DNA of 64,000 bases from Tribonema minus (taxonomy: Eukaryota; Sar; Xanthophyceae; Tribonematales; Tribonemataceae): NCBI GenBank assembly GCA_017506865.1, contig JAFCMP010000134.1:124001-188000 (forward strand). The letters are read 5' to 3'. Both the position numbers and the translations under genes were made by a program. Shown piece after piece: positions 11,454-23,963 of this stretch. The notes beneath the pieces are model-generated. The model ran no database searches and was not told the DNA's origin. It worked only from the letters and a program-made list of their open reading frames with translations. The stretch's first letter is position 1. Each line of letters begins with the position of its first letter.

Positions 11454-13029
11454 CGCAGGTACTGTCGAGTGCATGACTCGTATCATCCTGCCCGCACAAT
11501 GCTGGCGTACCTGGCAGTGTTTCTGCACCAGCGCTGTCCTTAGCAGGTGTTGGGGGCTCCGGTCCTTGCGCCCCCCTTCCTAAGCTGCACCGCAGAGCAA
11601 TGCGTACACTGCGTCGGCGCCCCGGATCGCCAGCTGCTGCTGCTCCTTGAGAGGTGCTGGCTGTGCCGAAATCCGCTGAGTTCTGCGGCAGCCGCTCGTA
11701 CGAGTCCCCGCCATCGCCCAGCAGCGACTCGTCCATGACTAGGATGCCGCCTTCGCCGCCGCTGAAATCGCCAACACTGCCAAAGTCAAAGTCGTCGAAG
11801 GGCATGGCCACCTCCTCTACGACCACGCTGCTCTCGAAGTCATGAGGTGTGCCGCTGCTGTGCTCGAGCATTGCCTGTTCCGCTAGCAGCTGCACCTGCT
11901 GGGTGGCATGCTGCTGCGACGGCAGCGGCGGCGGCGGCGGCATGGCTTCCCCCTCTGCTTCTGCTGGCGCTGGTGGTGCTGATGATGCTGATGGTGGTGC
12001 TGATGCTGCTGATGGTGGTGCTGATGGTGCTGCCGCTACTGCGCCTGCAGGCTTGCTGAGAGTGCGGCGTGCAAGAGTTGAGGCTGGGCCAGCCGCCGTA
12101 AGTGGAGGCGCTGGTGCTGGTTGTGTGAAGGTCCACCCGCCCAGATCAGGCCCGCATTCGCCAAGTCCTTGCGTGCAAAGCTGAGCGAAGGCTGTTGAAA
12201 AGGCTGTGGAGTCCCTGTCTGTCGCAGCTTTGACTAACTGCGCAATCTGCGTGCGCAGTAACGACAGGTCATCCTCGGCGGAGTCCCTCGCGGCAAGCAG
12301 CTCACTGGCCTCTGCAGCGCTTGATGCCTCGGAGCGCTTCACGTGTCCCCGCCAGCCTTCCAGTGCAGCAGTAGTTTGTTCGAGTTTTGAGCGCAGCGCC
12401 TGCAGCTCTGTCTCGTACTCCGCTTGTGCGCTAGTCACCCTGCCAAGCTCGGCTTGAAGGCTCGAAGTAGTTGCCTGTGCCTCTTGCAGCTGAGCAAGGC
12501 ACACCTCGCCAGACGCCTGCTGTGCGCCTGATGATTGCTGCACATGAAGTGCCGCCAGCTCTGCCTTCAGAGACTCCACTTCGATGGCCAGTGCACTAGC
12601 TCTGCTCTCGCTGGAGCCGGCCATGATCTGCAGCTCCTGGTTCCGCAGGGTGAGGTCCTGAATGCGAAGCATGAACCGCCGAGTATTACCGCCCTCCACA
12701 ACAGCTGCACGATTCGTTGACCTATGCGATGTCGCCGTTGCCGCTGGCACTGGTGCAGCCGTGGATTTGGCCACTGCAGCACGTAGGGATCGATTGCGAG
12801 GTGTGCCATCCGCAGCTGCAGATGTCGCCGCTGCTGTTTGGTCTACCAGCGAGCGCGATGACTGCCTCCGAGGTGTCGATGCAGGCACTGGCGCAGGTGA
12901 AGCTCGTGATTGCTTGCGAGGGGTGCCTGCAGGAGCCTTGCCTCGTGGAACCCTCGATGGTGGCACGTTCTCATCGCTGGTGTTGCGCCGGGCCTTGCCA
13001 GGGCCTAGCGAAGGCGCAGGCGGGTCCAT
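9091..13029 (-). CDS. 1312-residue Ala-rich coiled-coil protein, single exon
   Basis: Family not recognised. One uninterrupted frame runs from the ATG at 13029 to the stop at 9091, unusual among the intron-rich neighbours. Residues 1-90 are basic and disordered with three similar sites, TPRKQSR (36), TPRRQSS (52) and TPRNRSL (76), which look like proline-directed kinase sites, and a DENVPPS motif (19-25). Residues about 125-275 form a coiled coil rich in Leu, Glu and Gln. About 410-440 is acidic (FDDFDFGSVGDFSGGEGG). A poly-Ala run near 535-552 is encoded by the GCT repeat at 11404-11452. The C-terminal 550 residues alternate Ala-rich helices and small loops, possibly an alpha-solenoid. The layout recalls cytoskeletal or mitotic scaffold proteins, but this is only a resemblance. 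GC content is much higher than in the flanks. It is divergent from the SLC25 fusion gene. Confidence 0.75.
11404..11452 (-). repeat. Trinucleotide tract coding for poly-Ala
   Basis: About sixteen CAG units on the + strand read as GCT/GCA alanine codons on the coding - strand. Such tracts change length easily. They shift no frame here. Confidence 0.85.
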
Positions 13030-13175
13030 GCTGCCCCTGCACTACGCGGAATCCGCACAACTTCCTACTGCTGGTACTATGTCCTCTGAATAATGCCAAC
13101 CGTCATTTTTGTTCACGCCCTTCGCGCCACGTGTAACGCTTCGAAAATCTCGTGCAACAAGGGCTGCATGCTGTG
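13030..13175. promoter_or_regulatory. Short shared divergent promoter region
   Basis: Only about 146 bases separate the start codons of the 1312-residue gene (-) and the SLC25 fusion gene (+). Both 5' UTRs and core promoters must lie here or overlap the coding regions. I see no clear TATA box. Confidence 0.5.
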
Positions 13176-16100
13176 ATGACGCGAAGCCGTAGGATGTGGC
13201 GTGGTGTGGGCGCTGCCTCCGTAGTGCTGACATGCGGATGCCTACTTGCATCCAAGTGCAGCGCATTGATCGCACATCATCGAGCAGGCCTGCCTTCTCG
13301 TCCACCAACATGGCGAATAAGATCGCACGGGCTTGGCGCCACCGCTCGTAGGCCTTCTCTGCTATGTGCGATGGACCCGGAATCGCATGGCAATGTGCAG
13401 CTCCCAGATGGCTCGGATGCACACTGCACAGGACAGCCGCAGAGCTTGCACCCCTCCGCAGATTCCAGCATCGAGCTGTCCCCGATGTCTCGGCGCCAGT
13501 TCGTCGGTGCCGCTGCGGCCACCACCGCCGCATCGGCTATCTTCCTAGCTCTAGGCATGGCACAACCGGGCATTGCAGATGACGACTTGGCGGCCAAGGG
13601 CGAACCTGAGCTCGTCTGGTCGGCCATCGCGGACTACGAGGAGAGCACAGCTCAGGAACGTGGGACTTATAGCCCTCGCTTCGTGGCATATCTTGCAAGG
13701 TTTCTGATCAACTATGACACTATTTCTGCCTACTGGTGGAATGCTCAGCAGACCAAGGTCAGCGTGGCCAGCGCGCAGAAGTTCAGCAAGCGGCTAATCG
13801 AGGAGGGCGCCACCTCGGTGTTTTACAACCTGGATCTTGACGGCAACGGCAGGTGAGCATCAATACGTGTCAGGCTTGTCTGTCTTGCAAATGACATACT
13901 GCAATCACGCGCACTCAAATGTAGCTGCTGTGTACAACAGGTCGATGTCTCATGCTAACGACACGTGGCAGTTACTCGGGCAGCTGTATGATCAGGAAGC
14001 GGCCTTTGTTCACAACACTGGCAGGCTTGTTTTATTTTGTAACTGTACAAATATGCCACATATACTGCCGTGCATGGCTGCTGTAACTTTGCAAGTATCG
14101 CACAGAAATGCACCGCAAATATGTAGTACTTGACACATTACGCTGTAAAGCCATAGTATGAGTTTGAAGTGACGCACAAAATGCAAACGCGTGCACCTTC
14201 ACTGATTTGATGCTTTCACCTGTATTTGTGGCCTTGCAGCCTGAGCGAGGAGGAGTTCTATGCTGGTCTCACAGATCAGACAGAGGCCTTCTCAAAGTTC
14301 CAAGCGAGCATAGCATTTGGACTGCGCAAGTACCAGGGGAAGGACGGGGTGAGGTCGCTGTTCAAGCTGCTGGTGGAGCAGTTTGGCGAGCAGCTATCGG
14401 CCCGGAGGCAGATCGCACTGCTGTTCTCTCTGATGGACTCTGTGCAGCCGGTGGAGCTCATAAAGCGGCTCATTGGAGAAACGGACAATGCGTCCATCAT
14501 TGGATACAAGGTGGTGGATGGGGGGTCGGGGTATACGCCGGAGGCGCCACCATCAGTCAAGGTGGATGGCCCAGCGTTTCTGGATGACACGGCAGCGGCT
14601 AAGGCGGTGCTAAAGCCAACTGGGAGGCTGTTTAGAATCAAGGTGAGCGGCTTGAAGATGAGATGATGCTATCGTCCTTAAGCAGTAGCATCGCCAAAAC
14701 CATAGGTTTTTGAAAATATACTCTGTAGGCCGTAAACGTACCATACCATGACCGTTTCGTATGCTGTACCAGCACCCGTACAACAGCCGTATAATCGTAA
14801 TCGTAAAACCGTACTCCCCACCGCAAACCGCATGTGCCGTAATTGTCGTAAATATGCAATTATTATAATGCGTGTACACTATATGGTCCGCCTTGCATAT
14901 GGTGACACAGGCACAGATGACTACACGAGATGCGTACTACTAATAGCACAACTTCAACTCGCTGCAAATGCTCACATGGTGCAGGCAACGTGAGCTAGTC
15001 AATGACAAGCAAGCATCAAGCATTACCACAGATCACTGCACACAATGTCCGCAATGAGGATGCGTACAGCTTAACATATGTGTAATAGCAAGTACGCTCA
15101 GGTTTTTTACCCAAACGGTCGCTTGAGGTGTGGTTCTTTGATCAGGTGCAGAGCCACGCTGATGGTAAAGAAAAGCTTAGCCAAGTGGCTCACGGCTGCT
15201 TTTTCGCGCTGCTGCCTGTACCACCAATCAGTGTTCTGAGTACCCATCATATATGACTCATTGCATCATTTCTGCTGATGACTTGTCAAGTAGCATGCAG
15301 TTCAGCACAAAGATCAGCCAGGGTAGCTTCAAGATGAGCACAGGATTTCAATTGTTGCACCTTGCAACGTGCAGTTGCTTTGGTGCTGTAACTTCTTTCA
15401 AGAATAGATGACTGATTGTGCAAGTGATTATCGCAGTCAATGTGACAGATGTGTCGTTCGATAGACCACTGGGCAATTGGCCGTTGATGATTAGCTCTGG
15501 TGCTGTTACAGTTTCTGCAGATCACTGATCTCTTGTCGCAGGTCATGAGCGGCGTTAGTAACCATTGAGTCCTTGCAGACATCAGGAAATAACATTTGGC
15601 ACTGTGTGCCAGATTTCGGCATGAAGTGCTGAGATGTCACGCTTACATGTGCTGGCTGTTGTTGCCCTTGTCAAATCTTTCAGCTCTTTTCAATTTGATG
15701 ATAATGATGATAAACAGTGTTGGAGGGAAGTCGCAATCCATCTGGCTTGCACATTCAACTACGGCGAGGGCGGCCTGCAAACAGAGTTATTTGCCTGTCA
15801 TGAATCACAGATCATTTAAGTCTGTTGCCTGTCATGAATTGCAGGTCAACTCTACATACTTTGAAGTTATTGCTTCATCACTGATCAAATGACGTGCTGG
15901 GTGCAGGCAGTTTGTCTGCCTCAATGGCAGACCACACCTCCTGAGGTGAACACAGTTTTCACTTGAGGGGATTGAAGTTCATGTATTCAGGCAATCTCTC
16001 TTGCTGTTGATCTGGGTGTTCAGCTCAATCAGTCTCTGATACTTCAGCAACCTCGCTGCAGTCATTGGCTGTCGGGAGCAGTTTGCTCGGAATTTTGGAG

Positions 16101-19100
16101 CACATGCCTTTGTGTGTGAATATGCATACATCCAGCAGGCTGTACGCCATTCTTTTAGAGGATGGATGCACATGATGTGAACATGCTTACCTGTCAGGTG
16201 CATGAAGCTTTTCAGTGTCAGGCATGCCAGGCGTTGACATATCATATGAACATGAGGTCTAAAGTGATGCAGCGTGGTCACATATGTGTCCTTCACAAAC
16301 ATGATTGAATTGAATTGCACTGCCTTACTTTTTTATGCAGCGTCTTTCATTAAGATTGGTGCTTTGCATCATGTTTAAGTACCTACCTACCCGGTGATGA
16401 CACGTGATCCAAATGCTGATGGAGTTGTCAGCGCAATATGTACTACAGTGCCATCACCGCCATGTTCATCATTGTTGCATATGTTATATGCATGTATGCA
16501 GGTGACCTCACCTGGCAAGGGCTACGTCAAGGCCCCTGACGTCACCATCAGTCCCCCTCGGGCATCATGGGGGCGAGCAGCCACTGCCATGTGCATGCTC
16601 AAAGGGGACAAGCTGGCGGGTGTCGTGCTGACCAACCCCGGCAAGGGCTACACCACAGGCGACGACATCAGAGTCATGATAGCAGGCCCTGCCATCAACA
16701 TGACGGCCATCAACGTAACGGCCGCGGGCGCGGGGGAGGTCATAGAGCGCATGATGGGCGGAGCCACGGCGGAGGCTATCCTGGACATGATGGTGGGGGA
16801 GGTGGCGGTTGTCAAGCCAGGATCGGGCTACGGCGTCGATCTGCCGATCACTGTCACGGTGGATCAGCCGCCAACGCGCGTCGACTTTGCCAACTTTGGC
16901 CAGGTGGCCAAGGTGGAGGCAGTGCTGTCGCCGCCGCCGGAGGGAGAGCTGCTGAGGTCGTGGCTGCCGCCGGCTTCGTTGCAGCAGGCAGTGACGGAGC
17001 TGCTGCCCAATAACCTGGTGCCCAAGCTGGACCCGTGTCTGGGGAAGTTTTACATATCCCCCATCCAGGTGAGCCTGCTGTTTGACTCAAAGACTCTACA
17101 CTTCAACAATCAAAGTAAGCTGACATGCCGCGTTGTATTTGCAGCTGTCAATCAATGGGTGGCATTGCCCTGGTCTGGTGGCATGCAACTAGCTTGAGCG
17201 AGGAGTTCAGAAATACATAGATTTTACATTAGTAAGTCCACATGACACAAGCATGCATGCAATAGGTGCATCTGGCAGTCCTAATGCACCTATGACCTTA
17301 GGTGGTGTCCTGGTGCAGCCGGCATCTTCAATGCACTACCTTATACTCTTGTTGGGGGATGGCCGCCATCCAAGCCACTTGCATAGGGGTGTGGAATTTG
17401 GTGCTACGCGTCTACCTATGTTGGGCTAGAGGTTGCAGATCACTCAGACCCTGCTCGTGAGTGGCGCAGCATTTGGTGCCGATGGTGTCGCTTGAAGTGC
17501 ATACTGCAGCAGTGCTCATCTTGTTTTTGTTCCATCTACATCTGCTTTAATGTCTAAGGAGCTACAACAAGCTTTTGACACCATCCGTATGGTGCTGCTC
17601 TGCTTCTGCCGCAGGTGCTGGACCCCAAGTACTGCATTTATTACGACAACAGCGAGTTCCAGATCTACCCCAGCCAAAAACTGGCACCGTATTTCTCATT
17701 CCTGGACGGTCCGCGTGCCCGATACCCAGTTGAGAAAGAGCGGCCGTTGGACGTCGGCGTGTTCCTGAGGTTTGCTGCGTGCGGTGCAGCATGCGGCGCG
17801 ACTGCGCACGCTGTCCTTATCCCCATTGATGTGGTCAAGACGCGTATGCAGAGCGAGCCGCGCAAGTACCCAGGCATGGTCAGCACATTCAAAACGCTGC
17901 TTGAGGAGGAGGGGAAGGATGCGTTCCTGCTGGGGGCGGGAGCCACCATTACCGGGTACTTTGTGTACGGTGGAGTGAGCTTTGGTCTGACGGAGTTCTT
18001 CAAGCGCAAGTTTGTGGAGATCTGCGGTCCTGAGTTTGCTACGCTGTATCCAGTGCCGCTGCTGCTGTTTGCAAGGTGGGTGTTCTCTTGCTATTTGCAT
18101 TTATAACGTGTCAGAACTGCATGTGTCTGCCTCTTACTAGGATGGTCATATTGTTCACATAGGCTTCCAATGATGGCGTGACCGGTGTCATGCTGACATT
18201 TGGGTGAAGTCGAAATGACATATTTTTCTCAGTTTGAAGCATGGGTTCACATTTGGTGTGGAGAATTGCTGTATTTGCAAGCCTCTTTCATCTTTGGGTT
18301 CTCACCAGGCACCTCAACAATGGCAGTTGCAGTATGCTCAAGACTCTTGCATACTTGCTGAGGCAATGGCAATGGCAATGACTTCAAAGCAGCACGCTTC
18401 AGTGTGAGCCATCAGTTTGAAGGCTGGGATACATGTACAACGATGCCACTTGTATCATGTTTGCACATGTCCTTGAGTTCGGTTGCAGACAGCACCAGAC
18501 CCCATGCTCAATTCAATATGCCAAACCAGCGCCATGCATAGATGCTTGTGTTTTCTTGGTCATGCTGCCTACCTGTGTGCAGTGGGTGCACGTGCAGATG
18601 GCGTATGACCTCTGCACCACAGCATGAGCTTAGTTATGCATGCCATGCTATGTAATGCTTGCCATGCCGTGCATCACACTGCCGAATGCTCAGATGTAAG
18701 CGGAAGCAGCCTTCGCACTGTAATTGAACAGACTCATCAGCATTGTCTGCACTACCAACTTCACTTATTGATCGGTGAGGTTACGTGGCTTGTTGAGAGC
18801 CTTGACATGAAAAGAAATATGCTCACTCACTCACATCACCTATATTTTCACTTCCTTTCTCCTGCAGTGCTATGGCGGCCACCTTTGCCGCCACTGCCGT
18901 GACTCCCTTTGAGAGCCTGCGCATCAAAGCAGTTACCAGCCCCGGCTTCCCACGCACGCTCATTGGCGGCCTACAAGAGGTAGCGCGGCGCGGCCAGACT
19001 CGTGAGCTGTTTGACGGCGTACCCGTCCTGCTGCTGGCCGAAATCCCATATATGATGGCAAAGTTCGCCGTGTTTGACGCCGCGTCCAAGCTCGCCTACA

Positions 19101-19516
19101 GCCTGTTCCCCCAGGCAGGGGAGTCTGTGACATTGAGCCTGCTGGTGTCGCTGCTTAGCGGGATGGTAGCGGGCGTTGCTGCCTCCTTAGTGTCGCAGCC
19201 GAGTGATACCATACTTGTTGCAGTGAATGGGGAGGCGGAGGAGGGGGGTCGCATGGATATTGTGGGGACAGTCAGGAACAAACTGAAAGAGGGGGGCGTA
19301 GCGGCGTTTTACAAGGGCTCTGTGCCACGTGCCATCAAGAGTGCCATCAACATTGCCATACAGTTCTTCCTGTACGACAGCTGCAAGCGGCTTGCGCATG
19401 TGGGTCCTGATGACATCAAAGTGTTCTTTGATGTCATGAGCGGCCTCGAGATAGGACTCAAGGGCGCAGGTGGCATGGGTGCTGTCGCAAACATGATTGA
19501 AACAAACATGCGTTGA
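13176..19516 (+). CDS. Fusion: plastid presequence, Tat signal, EF-hand, GxGY repeats, SLC25 phosphate-carrier-like domain
   Basis: Exons 13176-13852, 14240-14642, 16502-17068, 17615-18075 and 18868-19516 join without a phase error into 918 residues. Order: signal peptide (8-30) and Arg-rich transit-like stretch; MSRRQFVG plus a hydrophobic segment and AQPGIA (104-135), a twin-Arg thylakoid-type signal; an EF-hand loop DLDGNGRLSEEE (220-231), which forms only after exons 1 and 2 join; four repeats of the type V-x-x-PG-x-GY (about 330-510); and a carrier domain (about 590-900). The carrier has PIDVVKTRMQ, PFESLRIK and a degenerate third motif PSDTILV, with EIPYMMAKF. This resembles the mitochondrial phosphate carrier SLC25A3. 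Expected role: phosphate or anion transport in a plastid membrane, perhaps the thylakoid, possibly sensed by calcium. Start chosen at the ATG that begins the signal peptide; an in-frame ATG 24 bases upstream is possible. Families are seen; the function is inferred. Confidence 0.85.
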
Positions 19517-20697
19517 GCTCATGGCGATCACATACTGGCTGCTGGGGGGGGGGGCAACTCCCCTCACTGCCGCCCCGTGACTCCCATGCTATTTACAGAG
19601 CTTGTGGTGCAGCTTGGGACCCCTTGGGCCACCATGCAAGCGCATGCATCCTCATAGACAACACATGCTTTCGTCAAGCGGCTGGGTGTGGGTGGCTGCG
19701 GCTGCACCGCACGCATTCTATCTGTGGTGGTGGTGGCTTGTTGAAACACCTTCTTAGATGCCCAGTGACTCGCCTCTCCTTTGTTTAGTTGTCTGTTACG
19801 GGAGCCAGTAATGTACAGCACAGCACGCTGTAGAATCATCAGCAGCTCTTGTGTTTTTCTCGTATTTGTTGCTCAGATCGCTGCTACAGTATTCATAAGC
19901 AATCTATGCCTCTGGTCTGAGAGCTCACCATGTGTAGCTGTACATGAAGCATCCATTCAGTGTCAGTGACGCAGAAATGACATTCAGGCGTGTCATTTCA
20001 GGCAGCTCGTCAACGCACCTGAACAACGAGCATCAGCTTCAGTGATCAGATTGCTGCCAATACATAACACTGTCACTGTTGAGTATGGTACCTCCTGCAC
20101 TGCAAGTGCTGCACGTTACAAGTCAAGTTTGCTGTACATGTGCCTTGTGCCTTTTTTTAAGTATGCAACTTGCTCAGTCAAAAACGCCTCTAGACTTGCG
20201 CTGCGCACATTTGATTGCATGCATATCGCATTGATTTTTTTTTGTCATTGTCTGCTCATCTGTCACTGGTTTAGCTTCAACTCGAACCGGCCACTACAAA
20301 CACTGGCAGGCCTCATGCACTGCGAACAATATCATGCCCATCAATCGAAACACACCTCACAAAAGCCTGACCCCCAAGGCTGCTAAACGAGACATTTTTT
20401 TGTGCGGTCAAGACAAGTATTGGCATTCTGTGGAGAGGGGGGAGGGGGGAGGGAATTGCTCCACTGTACTTCTTTGCCAACTGAGATGATGAATGGCTGC
20501 CTACCATGTCATCAAATCGCTGGGCACTGACGTTTTGGGTCCTTTCACATGCACAGGACAGTGGTTCACTAATAGTGAGTTCACACACACAATGGCGAGT
20601 CGCTTTGATGTTCAAGTTCCCGTGGGAAACTGTTCTTCACACATGCAAAGACGAAAGGGAGAGGTAGCACGCCTGGTGCTCCCGTAGCCGAGGCAGC
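19517..20697. other. Intergenic region
   Basis: This holds the 3' UTR of the SLC25 fusion gene (with a G run at 19547-19554) and the promoter of VTI1. The G/A-rich tract near 20433-20450 is low complexity. No gene is seen. Confidence 0.6.
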
Positions 20698-23231
20698 ATG
20701 ACGTCCATTTTTGAGTCTTACCACGAGGAGTTTGTGACGCTCACGACAGACCTCAGTCGCAACATCAGCCATGCCTCTACCTACGAAACCAACCCAGCGG
20801 CGAGGTCCGGACAGCTCCGACAGGCCAATGTGCTCCTGGGACAGGCAGATGACCTGCTGAAGCAGATGGAGGTGGAGGCACGTAGTACACCAGACGCTCC
20901 TACACGGCGAGACCTCCAAGCCAAGGTGAGCCTGTAGGTGGAGCTTTGGACTAGGGAGTTACACGAGGGAGGAGGGGGGGGGGATGCTCTTTGGCACCGC
21001 GTCTGCTAGCCATACTCAGCTATTCCGATCCATCCGTTCCTCGTTCGTATCACAATTCGCCATCTTCACCGTCGTCTTCCATTTGATGGCATCGACTCTG
21101 GTATTGTTCGCTTTGCGCAGGTGGCGTCCTACAAAAAGTCTCTTGCGTCGGTTCGGCGAGACTACCAAACGGCTGTAGAGAAAACAGAACGGCAAGGCCT
21201 GATGTCAACTGCAGACGGTTTGGAGGTAAGTCGTGAGATTGAACACAGGCCTCGAATGCACAAGCATGCTTTCGGCTGCGATTGATGACATACTGGCCTT
21301 CGATTTGAGGCCGTGTTCAAACAATGCCTTCACTGATCACTTCTCATTGGTGCTGCCCAGCTGATGGCGATCAAGAGTACAGTAAAGCTGATGGCGATCA
21401 AGAGTACAGTAAGCGCGGGACGTCTACGCACTCTGGGATTCTCTGCATATCACTTTGAGTAGCATTGTGGTCGATGCATTGGTGGGGCACTGTCGAGCAA
21501 CTGATGTCGTGCGCAACAGCGTTTTTCATAGTGGCAACCCATCATGCCACCTGACTTGCTTAATGGCAGACTGTCATGCCACCTGACTTGCTTGCATGGG
21601 TCTCATGTTAGTGTCTGCCTGTGACTCATGCCTTCCCGACATGGGCACTGGCGCTTACTGAAGATTTCCAGCATTTCAATGACAATGTTCAGCCCGTCCT
21701 GCCCTCCTATACGCACATCACGCAGACATTGGTTTCTTGAGGAATACACTGTTGAAGTGATTCCTGCTGAATAAGCTGCAATGAGAAAATAACCGGGATT
21801 GGTGTCACACTAGCGACCGCCATCTTTGTGTTTGTCATCGTTTGAATATGGTCGACGCAGACAGGTGTCATTGTGGCTCATGTGCTGCTGCGCAGACAGG
21901 TCCTCTTATGCAGAGACAAGTTCTTCGACAGGGCCTTCTATGAAGCAAGCGTGCTGCAAAAGTACACAATCTTTTCAAGGTGTTGAGTCTGACTGACCGT
22001 CGTACAGCACCTATATTCACAGGCGGGTGCCTCAAAGGAGCACAGGGAACGGCTGCTCAAGACAGGCGACAAGCTTAATGAGCAGAGTGAAATGCTGGCC
22101 AACAGCAAGCGGACTATACTGGAAATTGAGGGTGTTGCGGGGGAAATCACCACAGAGCTGGGTCGCAATAGGGAGACCATACAGAGCGCGCATGGGAAGG
22201 TGAGCCATCGCCCAATCACCATATGCAAAATGCAGCATCTGACAAGGACACTCAGAGCTGGCCATGTGCACGTCTCTGTGGACTGATGACTGAAATTGCA
22301 GCAAATGGTGTACAGGTAGCGCGTGCATCACCGCATTTGACAGACAGCAACAACGTCTGCTTATCACCACAACATTGTGTCAACATGAACTTGGCCACGC
22401 CTCACCAATGCAGCAAGATGTATGCCCCCTGTGTAGTGGTAATTTAATTGTGTCATGTAGCATCCTCCAAGACATGAGCAATTTCTGTCAAGCTTCGTTG
22501 AAGTCTGGCAGAGCATTGTGACAGCAGCAAGTGCTCAGTATAGCCCAGTGCGCCACGATATCATATGATACAGTCCGACAGTCCTGGAAGATGACGAGTA
22601 CTGGATTAGGCATATAATACAGCGGTTTGGGGGCGCAGACTGCATGGATTGAAGTGTGTGTGCATACATACTCTAGGACCCCATTGTTGGTCTCAGCAGT
22701 TAGCATGTGCCACATGACACAGGCGATGGCTCATGTCACCTACAGCGAATGGGTACCTTGTTGTGGCAATGTTGTCAGCTTCACGTGTTGTACTGAAGCA
22801 AAAGGTTCATCGAACACGCGTCCATGATGATGCCCTTTTTATGACCCTGGATTGACTTGAAGAGAGCGAACACTTCCTGTAGCTTTGTGCAGGGTACTGA
22901 ATGCACTTAATCGTTATAACCTAAAAGCAAGTGAGCTAAAACCAGCGCAGTTCCAGGCTTCATACCAGCGGGTGCAGTGCGTCCATTGCATTTGTGCAGT
23001 ATTTCAGTGAGGATCTGAGGTGTTGACTTACTTTCCATGCCTCTCACTGCATGTTTTTGTGCACGTGCGTGCATGCAGGTGAGGGAGGTCAGTGCCATGA
23101 CAGCAAACGCAAGGCGGCTGGTGCACAACATGAGCAAAAGAGAAGTACAACAGCGGTTCATCTTGTGGGGCATTGCTCTCCTACTGCTCCTGGCTGTGAT
23201 CTTGGTCATTTATTTTGCAGTGAAGAAGTGA
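20698..23231 (+). CDS. Vti1-type Qb-SNARE
   Basis: Exons 20698-20925, 21121-21225, 22023-22199 and 23079-23231 are all phase 0 and give 220 residues, the usual Vti1 length. The N-terminus (MTSIFESYHEEFVTLTTDL) matches the start of Vti1 proteins and begins the three-helix Habc domain. The SNARE helix spans about residues 135-195 and includes ELGRNRETIQ, which carries the zero-layer Gln of Qb-SNAREs. The last 25 residues are one membrane anchor (ILWGIALLLLLAVILVIYF) with a short basic tail. Vti1 acts in membrane fusion between Golgi, endosomes and vacuole, anchored by its tail in the membrane. Nothing is missing. Introns are 195, 797 and 879 bases. Small direct repeats lie in intron 2 (a 26-bp tandem near 21361-21412). 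Confidence 0.93.
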
Positions 23232-23423
23232 CATCAAAGGCGAGGCCATCCTGCCTCCTTCAGCTCGTGTCCATGTATACATCCAGTTACCCATTCAATA
23301 CTGCTATATCTCTTTGCCCTGTCTTGTGAACTGCTGGCTTGCTTGATCACTACGGAATGTATTTGCAGTGTTTAGCTGCTGAACTGGGACACTTGTCTGC
23401 GCTGCAGGAGCTGCACCACCAGT

Positions 23424-23963
23424 TTACCGCTCATCGTTTTCATTTTTGTCGTGCATGTGCACTGTCGGTTCTGGCAAGAGAGCTCCTGCACCAAGCAATG
23501 TGTTGTCTGGAAAGCCTATCGCCTGTAAGATGGGCCCGGCACCAACGGCAGCACACCTGCTCATTTCGGTGTACAACTCTTTGCAAGCGTTTGGCTGCTT
23601 GGGATGGCCTTGCTCTTGGCGCTCGCTCTGCTCCTCTTGACATTTCCAAAGCTCCTTCACGTCGGGCGCGCAATGAAGATTTGCGTAAAGAGCGACGCGT
23701 TGCATTGCTGTCGTACAATCAGCGGCGGAGACCTTGTTGACTGCTGCCGCTAGGCACAGCTGCTTGCTATAACCCATGTCCTGCAACCAACCGCTGAAGG
23801 TATCTCCGTATTGCCAGGCATCCGAGACGAAGTAGGTGCCGCCCACATATGCTGTGATTACGACAAGCAGCCCCAGCTTCAGAAACTCCACCACCTTCCC
23901 CATTGGTTGCAAAGCTGCAGCTGGCTTGGGCTGGCCTGGAGGCTGGAGGCTGAGTGACTGCAA
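23424..23963 (-). CDS. Membrane-anchored twin-CX9C (CHCH) protein
   Basis: Single exon, 179 residues. Residues 28-46 form one hydrophobic helix (LKLGLLVVITAYVGGTYF). The C-terminal half has two exact CX9C motifs, C98-C108 and C127-C137, the pattern of proteins folded by the Mia40 disulfide relay in the mitochondrial intermembrane space. The spacing between the two pairs (18 residues) fits a helical hairpin with an extended loop (Glu/Gln/Pro-rich). No cleavable presequence is seen. It probably sits in the inner membrane with the CHCH part in the intermembrane space, perhaps in respiratory-complex or MICOS assembly. It does not match a named CHCH family that I can recall. It lies tail-to-tail with VTI1, with about 190 bases between the stops. 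Confidence 0.75.
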   Translation of the reverse strand: MQSLSLQPPGQPKPAAALQPMGKVVEFLKLGLLVVITAYVGGTYFVSDAWQYGDTFSGWLQDMGYSKQLCLAAAVNKVSAADCTTAMQRVALYANLHCAPDVKELWKCQEEQSERQEQGHPKQPNACKELYTEMSRCAAVGAGPILQAIGFPDNTLLGAGALLPEPTVHMHDKNENDER

